Shown here in pieces: positions 42,836-50,366 of a DNA stretch of 55,365 nucleotides. Source of the stretch: Rhodobacter sp. SY28-1 (GTDB lineage: Bacteria; Pseudomonadota; Alphaproteobacteria; Rhodobacterales; Rhodobacteraceae); assembly GCF_005222785.1 (NCBI RefSeq), contig NZ_STGH01000007.1:1-55365 (forward strand), read 5' to 3'. The position numbers and the translations under genes were made by a program. The notes under the pieces are model-generated. The model saw only the letters and a program-made list of their open reading frames with translations. It searched no databases and was not told where the DNA came from. Position 1 is the first letter of the stretch. Each line of letters opens with the position of its first letter.

Positions 42836-43245
42836 CAGGCGCCCCGTTCGGCATCCAGATAGGCCCGCAGGTCGATCAGGTCGGTGATTTCGCCGCGCAT
42901 CATGATATCCAGTGCGCTGCGCCCTCCAAAGGCCTCGCTGGGCTTGCGGATCCACGCGTAGCCCCGGGCGGGTTCGGTGAAGAGGTACCGCAGCGCCTTG
43001 TGGATGCCCATCAGGATCGCCATCCGCGCGCGCAGGTCCCGGTCGATGCGCCCGATGTCGCCAACCTTCCAGCGCGCCCATGTGCGCTGGGCCATGTCGC
43101 CCAACAGAACGCGCGCCTCGCCATCCGTCAGGCCCCAGGCGCGGAACAGGTTGACGGTGGTGCGTGCCAGAGCAGCCGCTTCCTCGTCGGTGATGACGGG
43201 AAGGTCGGGTCGAGCGATGATCGGCTGGACCGTGGCGAACTGCAT
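42832..43245 (-). CDS. Xre/MbcA/ParS-type antitoxin of RES toxin
   Basis: A 137-aa protein with an Xre-like helical N-terminal region (NLFRAWGLTDGEARVLLGDM) and a C-terminal MbcA/ParS toxin-binding domain (ARMAILMGIHKALRYLFTE, then ARGYAWIRKPSEAFGGRSAL, then LIDLRAYLD). AAGGAG lies eight bases upstream of the ATG. It is expected to block the RES active site and repress its own operon. Confidence 0.87.
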   Translation of the reverse strand: MQFATVQPIIARPDLPVITDEEAAALARTTVNLFRAWGLTDGEARVLLGDMAQRTWARWKVGDIGRIDRDLRARMAILMGIHKALRYLFTEPARGYAWIRKPSEAFGGRSALDIMMRGEITDLIDLRAYLDAERGAW

Positions 43246-43256
43246 GGTCGTTCTCC

Positions 43257-43293
43257 TTTGGCATCAAGATAGTCATTGTGTGCCAAAAGGCAA
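43257..43293 (-). promoter_or_regulatory. Promoter and operator of the RES/Xre pair
   Basis: Minus-strand TTGCCT (43293..43288) and TATCTT (43271..43266) are 16 bases apart. A 7-bp inverted repeat TTTGGCA/TGCCAAA (43257..43263 and 43281..43287) brackets the -10 and reaches the ribosome binding site. Autoregulation by the antitoxin at this site is inferred. Confidence 0.5.
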
Positions 43294-43328
43294 TAACCAT
43301 CCCTTACCCGGATGAACGCACCCTTAGT

Positions 43329-43460
43329 CACGGCCGCGTCTGCGGCATCGCCTTTGTCACCTCGACCCCGCGCCGCATCACGCCCGTGGTCAGTCCCTAC
43401 CGAACCCAGCCCAGCGCCTGCCACCAGTCCTCATAGCCGCGCCGGTCGGCCACGATCTTC
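43329..43460 (-). pseudogene. Remnant copy of the 3' end of the 44232..44897 gene
   Basis: About 130 bases align with 44245..44376, the 3' end of the unknown early gene, with long identical blocks such as CCCAGCGCCTGCCACCAGTC. Many substitutions and small changes show that the copy has decayed, and it has no start. The two copies flank the CoiA-like gene as imperfect direct repeats. The rest of the 312-base gene-free gap (43246..43557) holds the RES/Xre promoter and nothing else I can name. Confidence 0.75.
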
Positions 43461-43557
43461 ATGGCGCGCGCTCTGCGGCCCCGCCCACGGATGCTTCGAC
43501 CGATTGAACAAATCCTTCGACCTGTGCAACCTACCGGCTCACCAATAAAGAGTTTGA

Positions 43558-44235
43558 ATGCCCACCGACATGCGATTTGCCATTAAAGACCAAACCCGAA
43601 TTGAAGCGACGCCCCAGGCGCGGGGTACATGTCCCGGCTGTGGCGCTGAACTCGTGGCTAAATGCGGAAACGTCAAGGTCTGGCACTGGGCACACAAGGG
43701 GCAGCGGCACTGTGACCCCTGGTGGGAAAACGAAACCGAATGGCACCGCGCATGGAAGAACAACTTTCCCACTGACTGGCAAGAGATCCCTGCTCGCGAC
43801 CCAAAAGGGGAGCTGCACATTGCGGATATCAAAACGCCGCATGGGCTCGTGGTTGAATTTCAGCACTCCCATCTCAAGGAGGACGAGGCACTGCAGCGCA
43901 CTGCGTTTCATCAGAACATCATCTGGGTCGTGGACGCCATGCGCCGAAAGACCGACGCCAGCCAGTTCGTCCGGGCAAAGTACGAGGGAATAAGGCACGA
44001 TACGAAAGACGGTGTCGTCGATCAGCTCTGGCTTTACTCGGCCCGACTACTCAAGGAGTGGACGAAAGTGGGGGTCATCACCGCCTTTGACTTCGGCGGC
44101 GAGAAAGTGTGGCTGCTGCGACGCGTGCATTCGGATTGGATTTACGGGTTCGACTATCCAAAGACCGAGCTGATCGAGCACATTTCCGAGGGTAGCCCAT
44201 TCCCAGACGTGCTGTTCGGAAAGCCAAGGCGCTAA
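43558..44235 (+). CDS. CoiA-like nuclease
   Basis: A 225-aa protein of the competence-protein-CoiA-like type. The N-terminal zinc knuckle is CPGCGAELVAKCG with WHWAH. Then ETEWHRAWKNNFP and HIADIKTPHGLVVEFQHS, which carries the D and E residues of a PD-(D/E)XK core. It is on the opposite strand to the early operon, slightly less GC-rich, and converges on the next gene with a four-base overlap. Only a weak AAAGAG ribosome site is visible. Probably cargo; a defence role is inferred. Confidence 0.8.
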   Translation: MPTDMRFAIKDQTRIEATPQARGTCPGCGAELVAKCGNVKVWHWAHKGQRHCDPWWENETEWHRAWKNNFPTDWQEIPARDPKGELHIADIKTPHGLVVEFQHSHLKEDEALQRTAFHQNIIWVVDAMRRKTDASQFVRAKYEGIRHDTKDGVVDQLWLYSARLLKEWTKVGVITAFDFGGEKVWLLRRVHSDWIYGFDYPKTELIEHISEGSPFPDVLFGKPRR

Positions 44236-44897
44236 CGGACCCTCCACGGCCGCGCCTTCGGCATTGCCACCGTCACCTCGACCTCCCGCAGCATCCCGCC
44301 TTCGATCAGCCCGTCCCGGACCCACCCCAGCGCCTGCCACCAGTCATCATAGCCGCGCCGGGCGGCCTCGATCTGCTGGGGGTGAGGCGAGAACGTGATC
44401 GGACAGGCCAGGATGTTGATGGTCTTCCATGTGGCGCGCGCGCCCGCTCCACGTACCCGGACACGCTCCGTGCCCACGACGATGGCGCCCGCATGCGTGC
44501 CGTGCTGGTTCTGCTTGACGATGGTCGGCACGCAGCGCGGGACGGCGCCGGGCATCCAGTCCGGTGTCAGCCCGGCGCGGGCCAGTTCGGCGACGCGGAT
44601 CGCCATGCGCTTGCCGCCGAGGCTGTCGGGGATCCCGGCCACGGTGGCGGCGATGACCTCGGCGTCCTCGTGGGTATAGCCGCCGATCTTGTGCTGACCG
44701 CCGTCGATCTTGCAGCCGAGCACGGCGCGCTGGAGGAGAACGTATTCCAGGCCGAAACCGAAGCCTTCCTCAGTGACGTCGGGGGGCAGCGGCAATTCCA
44801 GCTGCGCCTGTTCCACCCGGAACGCCCATTCCAGCGCGGCCTGCACGCCCAGCGCGCGCTTGACCTTGGTGCCGCTGACGCGACCGTGGAAACTCAT
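44232..44897 (-). CDS. Unknown early phage protein
   Basis: A 221-aa protein I do not recognise. It has an early SFHGRVSGTKVKRALGVQAA segment, a helical middle (EDAEVIAATVAGIPDSLGGK), a stretch with KQNQHGTHAGAIVVGTERV, and a Trp-rich C-terminal part (RGYDDWWQALGWVRDG). There are no membrane segments. Its ATG overlaps the stop of the second frame that overlies the C5 methyltransferase (ATGA). A decayed copy of its 3' end is at 43329..43460. Confidence 0.75.
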   Translation of the reverse strand: MSFHGRVSGTKVKRALGVQAALEWAFRVEQAQLELPLPPDVTEEGFGFGLEYVLLQRAVLGCKIDGGQHKIGGYTHEDAEVIAATVAGIPDSLGGKRMAIRVAELARAGLTPDWMPGAVPRCVPTIVKQNQHGTHAGAIVVGTERVRVRGAGARATWKTINILACPITFSPHPQQIEAARRGYDDWWQALGWVRDGLIEGGMLREVEVTVAMPKARPWRVR

Positions 44898-45466
44898 GGC
44901 TGCAATCCTTCAAGAAAATTCATCAGCGCCGGGCGCTGGGCCTGATTTGTCGGCCGCCAGATCCACGGGCCTGAGGCCATGGGCAGCTGCGAGAGAGCGC
45001 CACGCATGTGCTGCTGCCAGAGGGTGAACTCCGTTTCCGAGCAAGCGCAGAGCGCGTGCCCGATGGGCCAGCCCATCAGCCATCCGACGAAGAGCGGGTT
45101 CAGCCGCCGCCGTGACCGGCCCTTCAGGATACGCCGCGAGACGACGCGCCCATGCGAGGCAATCATCGAAGCCCAGAGCGGGCGCGAGATCGGGGCGTGC
45201 GGCGAGGACCGCGGACCATCCGGCAAGGTCGCCGGGGCCGGGCGGGTGAAGCCCTGTTCCGCTCGGTAGTGCAGCAGGTCCATCCGGGATTTGCCGTCGG
45301 TGCGGGTGACGCTGGCCTGGCTCGACCCCTTCCAGTTCTGGGCGGCCGGGGTCGGCCAGTGGTTCGGCAGGGCTTTCGCGATGCCCAGCGCCAGCGCCTC
45401 GGCCTTGCGGGTGAAGTCGCTGTTCCCGGCCGGGTTGTAACTGCCGGTGCCGGGATGCAGGCTCAT
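44894..45466 (-). CDS. Second frame overlapping the C5 methyltransferase C-terminal half
   Basis: An open frame of 190 codons from the ATG at 45466 in the +1 frame relative to the methyltransferase. It reads MSLHPGTGSYNPAGNSDFTR, later RRRLNPLFVGWLMGWPIGHA and EFTLWQQHMRGALSQLP. These look like C-terminal segments of other phage C5 methyltransferases. Its third codon positions are almost all G or C, unlike the other frame here. Its stop overlaps the next gene's start (ATGA). No strong ribosome site is visible. It could be a real nested gene or the true C-terminus after a frameshift. Confidence 0.55.
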   Translation of the reverse strand: MSLHPGTGSYNPAGNSDFTRKAEALALGIAKALPNHWPTPAAQNWKGSSQASVTRTDGKSRMDLLHYRAEQGFTRPAPATLPDGPRSSPHAPISRPLWASMIASHGRVVSRRILKGRSRRRLNPLFVGWLMGWPIGHALCACSETEFTLWQQHMRGALSQLPMASGPWIWRPTNQAQRPALMNFLEGLQP

Positions 45467-45977
45467 CGGTGTGGGCCAGGATGAAGATCCGCAGCCGCTG
45501 ATGCGGCGCGCCGACCTCTGCCGCCGAGAACAGGCCCGCCGCAGGCGTGTAGCCCAATCCCCAAAGCTCTCGCAGGACGGTCTCGAGTCCGAGGGTGACA
45601 TGCCCGGCGACGTTCTCGAGGAAGACCCATTCAGGACGGCATTCTCCGATGACCCGGGCGACGTCGGGCCAGAGGTGGCGAGGATCGTCGGCGCCGCCGC
45701 GTTTCCCGGCCGCGCTGAAGGGCTGGCAAGGGTATCCGGCCAGGACGGCATCGAAGGCGCCGCGGAAGGGCCGGGCATCGAAGCTGCGCAGGTCGGTCCA
45801 GATTGGGGCCGGGACGAAATACCCCGCGCGCTGGGCGGCGATGAGCACCGACCTTGGCCAGCTCTCCCACTCGACGAAGGCGCGGGTGTGATAGCCGGGT
45901 TCGGCGAGCATGAGGCCCAGATCAAGGCCTCCGCCGCCTGCACAGAGGGACAATCCGTGCCGGGGACGTGACACCAT
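44910..45977 (-). CDS. C5 cytosine DNA methyltransferase
   Basis: About 355 aa from the ATG at 45977; a GTG at 45986 overlapping the upstream stop is an alternative. Motif I LCAGGGG at 11-17, catalytic PCQ at 83-85, ENV at 121-123 and QRLR at 160-163 are all present. A motif X-like LLGNGVHPLAAAHAW lies near 312. It transfers a methyl group to cytosine C5. From about codon 170 on, codon use in this frame weakens, and another overlapping frame looks better coding, so the gene is either dual-coding or frameshifted. Confidence 0.8.
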   Translation of the reverse strand: MVSRPRHGLSLCAGGGGLDLGLMLAEPGYHTRAFVEWESWPRSVLIAAQRAGYFVPAPIWTDLRSFDARPFRGAFDAVLAGYPCQPFSAAGKRGGADDPRHLWPDVARVIGECRPEWVFLENVAGHVTLGLETVLRELWGLGYTPAAGLFSAAEVGAPHQRLRIFILAHTDEPASRHRQLQPGREQRLHPQGRGAGAGHRESPAEPLADPGRPELEGVEPGQRHPHRRQIPDGPAALPSGTGLHPPGPGDLAGWSAVLAARPDLAPALGFDDCLAWARRLAAYPEGPVTAAAEPALRRMADGLAHRARALRLLGNGVHPLAAAHAWRSLAAAHGLRPVDLAADKSGPAPGADEFS

Positions 45978-45982
45978 GCCAT

Positions 45983-46990
45983 TCACCGCACCCCGCGCTC
46001 GCGCATGCGTTCGGCCGTTACCAGCCCGCGGGCCAGCATGGCATCGCGCATGGTGTTGCTGATCGCACTGACCGGCAGGTAGCGGTCGGAATTGACCAGA
46101 TCGGCGTAGAAGGCGGGCAGGTCGGTGATCGGCTTCGCAGCCGGGGCAGGGGCCGCCTTGGGCTTCCGGCGTTTGCGCCCGGCATCCTCGACCTTGCGCT
46201 GGGCCGCCCGTTGCATCGCCCGGTCCAGCGCTTTCGGCCCATCGGGTGGTTCGGGGTGTTCCTGGCGGCTGGCCTCGGCCGCGGCGATGATCTCCGCCTC
46301 GGTCAGGCCAAGTTCGTCTCGCCAGCGCTGGACGTGCAGCCGGGGCGGCCAGCCTTGCCACCAGCCGGGCAGGGCGTCGGGGTCGAGGCCCAGCGCGTCC
46401 AGCAGGTCTCCGAAAACTTCATCGGAAATCGCCTCGCGCGCCTGCGCGCCCTCCTCCTCCTTTACTGGTTTACTTAGAGGTTCCCTTACAGGGTTAGTGT
46501 CCGAAATCCGGACACGGCTTTCGGCATTTTCCGGACACGGCTCGGCCTGAAGATCGGACACGGCTTCCGCATCGGTCCCGTGTTCGAAATCCGGACACGG
46601 CAGGGCGTCGGTCGCGGCATCGACATGCGAAGTGCCCGCATCCACGGTACTTTCTGTGCCTTCATCCTCGCCGTGTCCGATTTCCGGACACGGCACCACA
46701 GCCACAGGTGTGAACCCCGGCTCGAACCCCAGGATGTAGCGGGTGGGCAGCTGGCGCTTGGTCACGGGATCGAGCCGCGGCACCCGCCGCAGCAGGCCCA
46801 CCGCCTCGAGCTGGCCAAGGTGATCGTTCAGCGTCGACCGGCTGATCTCGCAGTCATGCGCCAGCCGATCTTGTGAGGGAAAGCAGCCGTAGTCCGGGTT
46901 GAACCGGTCGCAGAGGTGCCAGAGCACGATCTTCGTCGTGGGCTTCAGCCCGCGCTGCTTGATGGCCCAGTTGGTGGCCTCGTGGCTCAT
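45983..46990 (-). CDS. Winged-helix replication protein (O-like)
   Basis: A 335-aa protein from the ATG at 46990, which overlaps the VRR-NUC stop (ATGA). Residues 1-75 are a winged helix (KIVLWHLCDRFNPDYGCFPS, then DRLAHDCEISRSTLNDHLGQ). The middle (90-170) is low complexity and holds DNA-level iterons. The C-terminal half has GWWQGWPPRLHVQRWRDELG and a basic Lys/Arg region. By architecture, as in lambda O, it may open the phage origin located inside its own gene. The family assignment is by pattern. Confidence 0.75.
   Translation of the reverse strand: MSHEATNWAIKQRGLKPTTKIVLWHLCDRFNPDYGCFPSQDRLAHDCEISRSTLNDHLGQLEAVGLLRRVPRLDPVTKRQLPTRYILGFEPGFTPVAVVPCPEIGHGEDEGTESTVDAGTSHVDAATDALPCPDFEHGTDAEAVSDLQAEPCPENAESRVRISDTNPVREPLSKPVKEEEGAQAREAISDEVFGDLLDALGLDPDALPGWWQGWPPRLHVQRWRDELGLTEAEIIAAAEASRQEHPEPPDGPKALDRAMQRAAQRKVEDAGRKRRKPKAAPAPAAKPITDLPAFYADLVNSDRYLPVSAISNTMRDAMLARGLVTAERMRERGVR
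46460..46694. other. Candidate replication origin: iterons plus AT-rich stretch
   Basis: Five copies of TCCGGACACGGC start at 46507, 46530, 46554 (one base shorter), 46590 and 46683. Three are right halves of palindromes; the best is CCGTGTCCG-N5-CGGACACGG at 46671..46693. Beside them 46461..46497 is about 41% GC. Copies are read in three frames by the gene, so the DNA, not the protein, is conserved. Confidence 0.65.
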
Positions 46991-47382
46991 GGCGCGGGCC
47001 TCCGTGCGGCAGGGGAGATGCGCGTGGTGAAGCCGTGATCGGCCAGCGCGCCCAGCGCATCGTCGAGACTTCGCACCAGCGCCCAGCCGAACCCTTGCGC
47101 CTGCACCGCGTCGCGGAACGCTTCCTGCTCCGGCCGCAATCGCCCCTTCGGTGCCTTCAACTCGAGAAACAGGACGCGGCCGCCGCAGAGGACCATCAGA
47201 TCGGCGAACCCGGCATGCACGCCCATGCCGACGAGGATCGCTTGGCGCTTGGCCCCTCTCGGCCCGGCCTCGGTCACCTCGTTGGCGCAATGATGGATGA
47301 TGGCCGAGCGGGGCAGGGCGATGCGCAGCGTCTGCACCACGGCACGCTGCAGATCGGCTTCGGGGGTGCCACAGCGCATCAT
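46987..47382 (-). CDS. VRR-NUC-domain nuclease
   Basis: A 131-aa protein with the VRR-NUC signature. E8 lies in the N-terminal helix, then GVHAGFADLMVL with D61, then FLELKAPKGRLRPEQ with E74-x-K76 and Q86. It is a minimal PD-(D/E)XK nuclease, typical of phage replication modules and probably structure-specific. Overlaps with neighbours on both sides show an operon. Confidence 0.85.
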   Translation of the reverse strand: MMRCGTPEADLQRAVVQTLRIALPRSAIIHHCANEVTEAGPRGAKRQAILVGMGVHAGFADLMVLCGGRVLFLELKAPKGRLRPEQEAFRDAVQAQGFGWALVRSLDDALGALADHGFTTRISPAARRPAP

Positions 47383-47618
47383 CGCGCGGCCCTCCCCTGA
47401 TCCTCGCGCTGGGCGCGCCGCACCGGCCGCCGCGCATCAACGACGACCAGCAGGCGCTGGGCATCCGCACGTTCGCCTGGGGTCTCGCCATGCTGGGCGA
47501 GCACACTGCAGGCCAGCCGGATCAGGAGATCGCTGTGATGCGCGACGTCGGCGATCACGGCGCGGGCCTCGGCCACGCGGTCGGCGGGCCAGGTGGATGT
47601 GCTGGGCTGGATGGTCAT
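47379..47618 (-). CDS. Small early protein, unknown
   Basis: A 79-aa protein from the ATG at 47618, which overlaps the stop of the HTH gene before it (ATGA). It is helical (ADRVAEARAVIADVAHHSDL and following) with a basic end. I do not recognise a family. It is present in the early operon between the HTH and VRR-NUC genes. Confidence 0.65.
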   Translation of the reverse strand: MTIQPSTSTWPADRVAEARAVIADVAHHSDLLIRLACSVLAQHGETPGERADAQRLLVVVDARRPVRRAQREDQGRAAR

Positions 47619-47863
47619 GACCGCCCCCGCGTCTTGCGCACCGGATGGGCCTGTTCCTGCGCCCTGATCCATTCCTGGATGGCGGCGCGGCGATAGAAGG
47701 TCTTTCGGCCTATGCGTGTGCAAGGCGGTCCTTGGCGGCGGGCTTCCCACCGGGACAGCGTGTCGGCCGTCAGGCCCAGCGCCCAGGCCAACTGCTCTCG
47801 GCTAATCCAGTCAGCGAGTAGGTCAGGGATGTCTTCGTCGAGATCGGTCTGAATGTCCTTCAT
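47615..47863 (-). CDS. MerR/AlpA-like helix-turn-helix protein
   Basis: An 82-aa protein. Residues 20-70 form a helix-turn-helix of the excisionase/HTH_17 type (ISREQLAWALGLTADTLSRW, then PPCTRIGRKTFYRRAAIQEW). It could be an early regulator or recombination directionality factor. The first gene of the leftward early operon; GGAG lies about seven bases before the ATG. A 30-bp repeat lies 62-91 bases upstream. Confidence 0.75.
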   Translation of the reverse strand: MKDIQTDLDEDIPDLLADWISREQLAWALGLTADTLSRWEARRQGPPCTRIGRKTFYRRAAIQEWIRAQEQAHPVRKTRGRS

Positions 47864-47924
47864 GGGCTGCTCCGTTGGCCTTGCGCCCCTCTGACGGGGG
47901 CGGGGTCAGCGAAGCAGAGCGCGA

Positions 47925-47954
47925 GGACCGGAAGACAGGCGGAAGGTGGAATTG
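47925..47954 (+). repeat. 30-bp shared upstream element, copy 1
   Basis: It matches 28 of 30 bases of 50436..50465 in the same orientation. Both copies lie 60-70 bases upstream of a leftward start codon: the HTH gene here, the integrase there. Likely a common operator or promoter element. Confidence 0.7.
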
Positions 47955-48158
47955 CAGGCCGTCACCCCGTTCCACCCCTTGTTTCATTGGATTTTTGCGG
48001 CCTCGGCTAGGCAGGATCACCGCAGGACGGCGACTCTGCGACCATCATCCGTGCCGGTTCCGGGCGGTGATCCATGCGCCAGCGTCATCACTCTCTCCGG
48101 GGCGGGCTGATTGACCGGTGTTCGGACGGATTCATCGGTTCTGCGAGGGGTGGAACTG

Positions 48159-48177
48159 CCGGAATGAATTGTTCCGG
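48159..48177. promoter_or_regulatory. Inverted repeat CCGGAA-N7-TTCCGG
   Basis: A perfect 6-bp dyad with a seven-base centre in the early control region, suited to binding a dimeric regulator. Its function is inferred. Confidence 0.4.
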
Positions 48178-48488
48178 TCGGGTTCCGAAGGCGTTCGACG
48201 ATATCCACCGAAACTCTGCCGACGACGGTCGAAGCGCACGGGATTGCTGTTGCCGACTCGTCCATCGGCTGAGTAGATTCTTCGCTGAGCAGTCCATAAG
48301 AATCGAAAAGACGAACGCATTCGGATGCGCACGCCGGTCACGGTGTGCCTCTGGCGTACAGGCGGTTTTCCTCGACGACGTGCTCTGAACCATATGTCAG
48401 CCCACGTGCTCGGCACGGCGGGTCACTTGTAACCTGCATGCCGACGGCCTTGGCCGAAGGATGCCGCATGTCTGAAAGGAGTTTCCCA

Positions 48489-49091
48489 ATGCCCCTGCCG
48501 CCTGTCGCATTCTTCTCGATCTACGAAATCGCCGTGCGCTGGGGTTGCCCTCCCGCCGATGTGGCAGGCTGGGCTGCGGCGGGGCATCTGCATGTCGTCG
48601 CGGGCATTCCTCCCGTCCTCTGCGGTCACGAGACGGTGGCCGGGATGGTCCAGGTGCCGATGGCGGAACTGATGGGCATGTTCCGACGGATGGGCCCAAG
48701 CGACGAGCAGGCGAGGCTCAGGCGGGTCATGCCGCTCGGCAGCAAGGCCTGGCTCAAGATCACTGACCCGGCCGAGGGCTTGATGGTCCGGTCCTCCGAC
48801 CTGCTGCTGGATTCCGGAACGCTGCAGGCCTTCGAGGAGGAGCGGGATCTGCTGCGGCGCCCGGCCTCCACCATCGGGGCCAGCCCGCGCTACGATTGGG
48901 ACGCGATGTACGCGTGGCTGACGTGGTTCCTGTTCGAAAAGGGTGTGCCCGATACCCAGACCGCGCTGGTCTCGCTGGTGCAGGAGTGGTTCGTCCAGAA
49001 TTCGAAGTCGGGCGAGGTGCCGGATGAAAGCACCATCCGCAAGCGGCTGTCCTCGCTCTGGCGCAGGTTGCGCGGCGAGGATGTTGCGTGA
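48489..49091 (+). CDS. Regulator-like protein next to integrase
   Basis: A 200-aa protein. AAAGGAG precedes the ATG at 48489; an in-frame ATG at 48468 is less likely. The N-terminus (FFSIYEIAVRWGCPPADVAG) resembles a MerR-like helix-turn-helix. The C-terminal 40 residues (PDESTIRKRLSSLWRRLRG) look like another DNA-contacting helix pair. It is the only gene divergent from the early operon and converges on the integrase, so it may be the lysogeny regulator or an excision factor. I do not recognise the family firmly. Confidence 0.65.
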   Translation: MPLPPVAFFSIYEIAVRWGCPPADVAGWAAAGHLHVVAGIPPVLCGHETVAGMVQVPMAELMGMFRRMGPSDEQARLRRVMPLGSKAWLKITDPAEGLMVRSSDLLLDSGTLQAFEEERDLLRRPASTIGASPRYDWDAMYAWLTWFLFEKGVPDTQTALVSLVQEWFVQNSKSGEVPDESTIRKRLSSLWRRLRGEDVA

Positions 49092-49094
49092 GGG

Positions 49095-50366
49095 TCAGGC
49101 CGATTTCGGCAGGTCGGCTCCATCTTGTGCCGCGTCATGCACAAGGCGCGGCCGCGGCCGCAGGAGGCTGGCCACCGTGTCGACGCCCGCGCGCAGGGGG
49201 GAGTCCATCAGGTGCGCGTAGCGCTGGGTTGTCTGCATCTGGCTGTGGCCCAAGAGCTTGCCGATCATTTCCAGTGACGCGCCGCCACTGACCAAGAGCG
49301 AGGCGAAGGTGTGTCGCAGGTCGTGGATGCGGACGTCGGCCAGCCCGGCTTCCTTCTGCACTTTGGCCCAGAAGCGGCGGATTTCCCGCACGGGCTGGCC
49401 GACCGTGTCGCCAGGGAACAGCCACGGGTTGCCGCGGGGCACCGCTTGCTGGCGCAGCCGCACGATGGCAGCGACGTCCTGCGAGATCGGCACCCGGTGG
49501 ATCTTGCGCTGCTTGGTGGTCGAGGCGGGCTTCGACCAGATGGCGTAGTCGAGGTTGAACTGTTCGAACCGTGCGGTGCGCACCTCGCCCACCCGCGCGC
49601 CGGTCAGCATGCACATGCGGATGATCGCGGCGGCACGCTGATCCTCGGCGGCATCCAGCACGGCCGCCAGCCGGGTCAGCTCTTCGGGCGACAAGAAGCG
49701 CTCACGGGCATGTTCGATGCGCCGATGGAACCCCTGCGCGGGGTTGTCCGTTCGCCATTCCCACTCCACCGCCAGCGTAAACATCTTGCGCAGCACTTCG
49801 CCCATTCGGTTAGCGCGGATCGGGGTGGGCTTGTGACCCTGCAGCTTGCGTGCCCGGTTGTTGGGCTTTGTTTTGCAGGGACGTGGCCGCCCCTCGGCTA
49901 CGAAATCGAGGAACTTCGCGACGTCGGACTTGGTGATCTCCGTAACCAGCCGGTTTCCCCAGGCGGGTTCGACCATCTTCTTCAGCATCGAGACCTGGTC
50001 GCCCGCGTTGGTCTTGGCGAGTTTCGGCAGATGCTCGGTGATGTAGCGGTCGATCATGTCGGTGACGCGCGGGGCCCCGCGCCACTCGTCGCGCGCCGCC
50101 AGAGGATCCTGTCCCTCGTCGATGGCGCGGCGCAGTTCCTTGGCGCGTTCGCGCGCGGCCGTGACACTCCACTCCGGCCAGCGCCCGATGGTCATTCGGC
50201 GCTGCCGCCCGGCGTGCCGGTAGTCGATGGTGAAGGTGCGCGCGCCCGAGGCCTGCACCCGGGCGGCGAAACCGATCACGTCCGTGTCGAAAATCTGATA
50301 GCTGACGCCGGGCTTGGGCTCCGCCTCGCGCAGGGTTTTCTCATTCAGTTTCAGTCTCTTGACCAT
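49095..50366 (-). CDS. int: Tyrosine-family integrase
   Basis: A 423-aa phage integrase. The N-terminal DUF4102-like arm-binding part has GARTFTIDYRHAGRQRRMTI and RWPEWSVTAARERA. A core-binding domain follows. The catalytic domain has Arg in LTGARVGEVR (about 257), H-x-x-R in HDLRHTF (about 349), GHSQMQTTQ and the Tyr in RYAHL (about 383). AAGGAGG precedes the ATG at 50366. It recombines attP with the 3' end of the initiator tRNA gene. It is about 5 kb from attR because cargo lies between. Confidence 0.93.
   Translation of the reverse strand: MVKRLKLNEKTLREAEPKPGVSYQIFDTDVIGFAARVQASGARTFTIDYRHAGRQRRMTIGRWPEWSVTAARERAKELRRAIDEGQDPLAARDEWRGAPRVTDMIDRYITEHLPKLAKTNAGDQVSMLKKMVEPAWGNRLVTEITKSDVAKFLDFVAEGRPRPCKTKPNNRARKLQGHKPTPIRANRMGEVLRKMFTLAVEWEWRTDNPAQGFHRRIEHARERFLSPEELTRLAAVLDAAEDQRAAAIIRMCMLTGARVGEVRTARFEQFNLDYAIWSKPASTTKQRKIHRVPISQDVAAIVRLRQQAVPRGNPWLFPGDTVGQPVREIRRFWAKVQKEAGLADVRIHDLRHTFASLLVSGGASLEMIGKLLGHSQMQTTQRYAHLMDSPLRAGVDTVASLLRPRPRLVHDAAQDGADLPKSA

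Larger units (their letters stand above)
47864..48488. promoter_or_regulatory. Early control region between divergent genes
   Basis: A 625-base gap between the leftward early operon and the rightward gene at 48489. It contains the 30-bp repeat at 47925..47954 and an inverted repeat CCGGAA-N7-TTCCGG at 48159..48177. It probably holds the main early promoters and immunity operators. I could not place promoters with confidence, and short open frames here look like chance. Confidence 0.45.

Noticed and set aside
47823-48020. Open frame of 65 codons upstream of the HTH gene
   Set aside because: Overlaps the HTH start region and the 30-bp element; composition looks like noncoding DNA.
48074-48388. 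Open frame of 104 codons in the early control region
   Set aside because: Cys/Arg-rich product, no ribosome site, and it would fill the region where promoters are needed.
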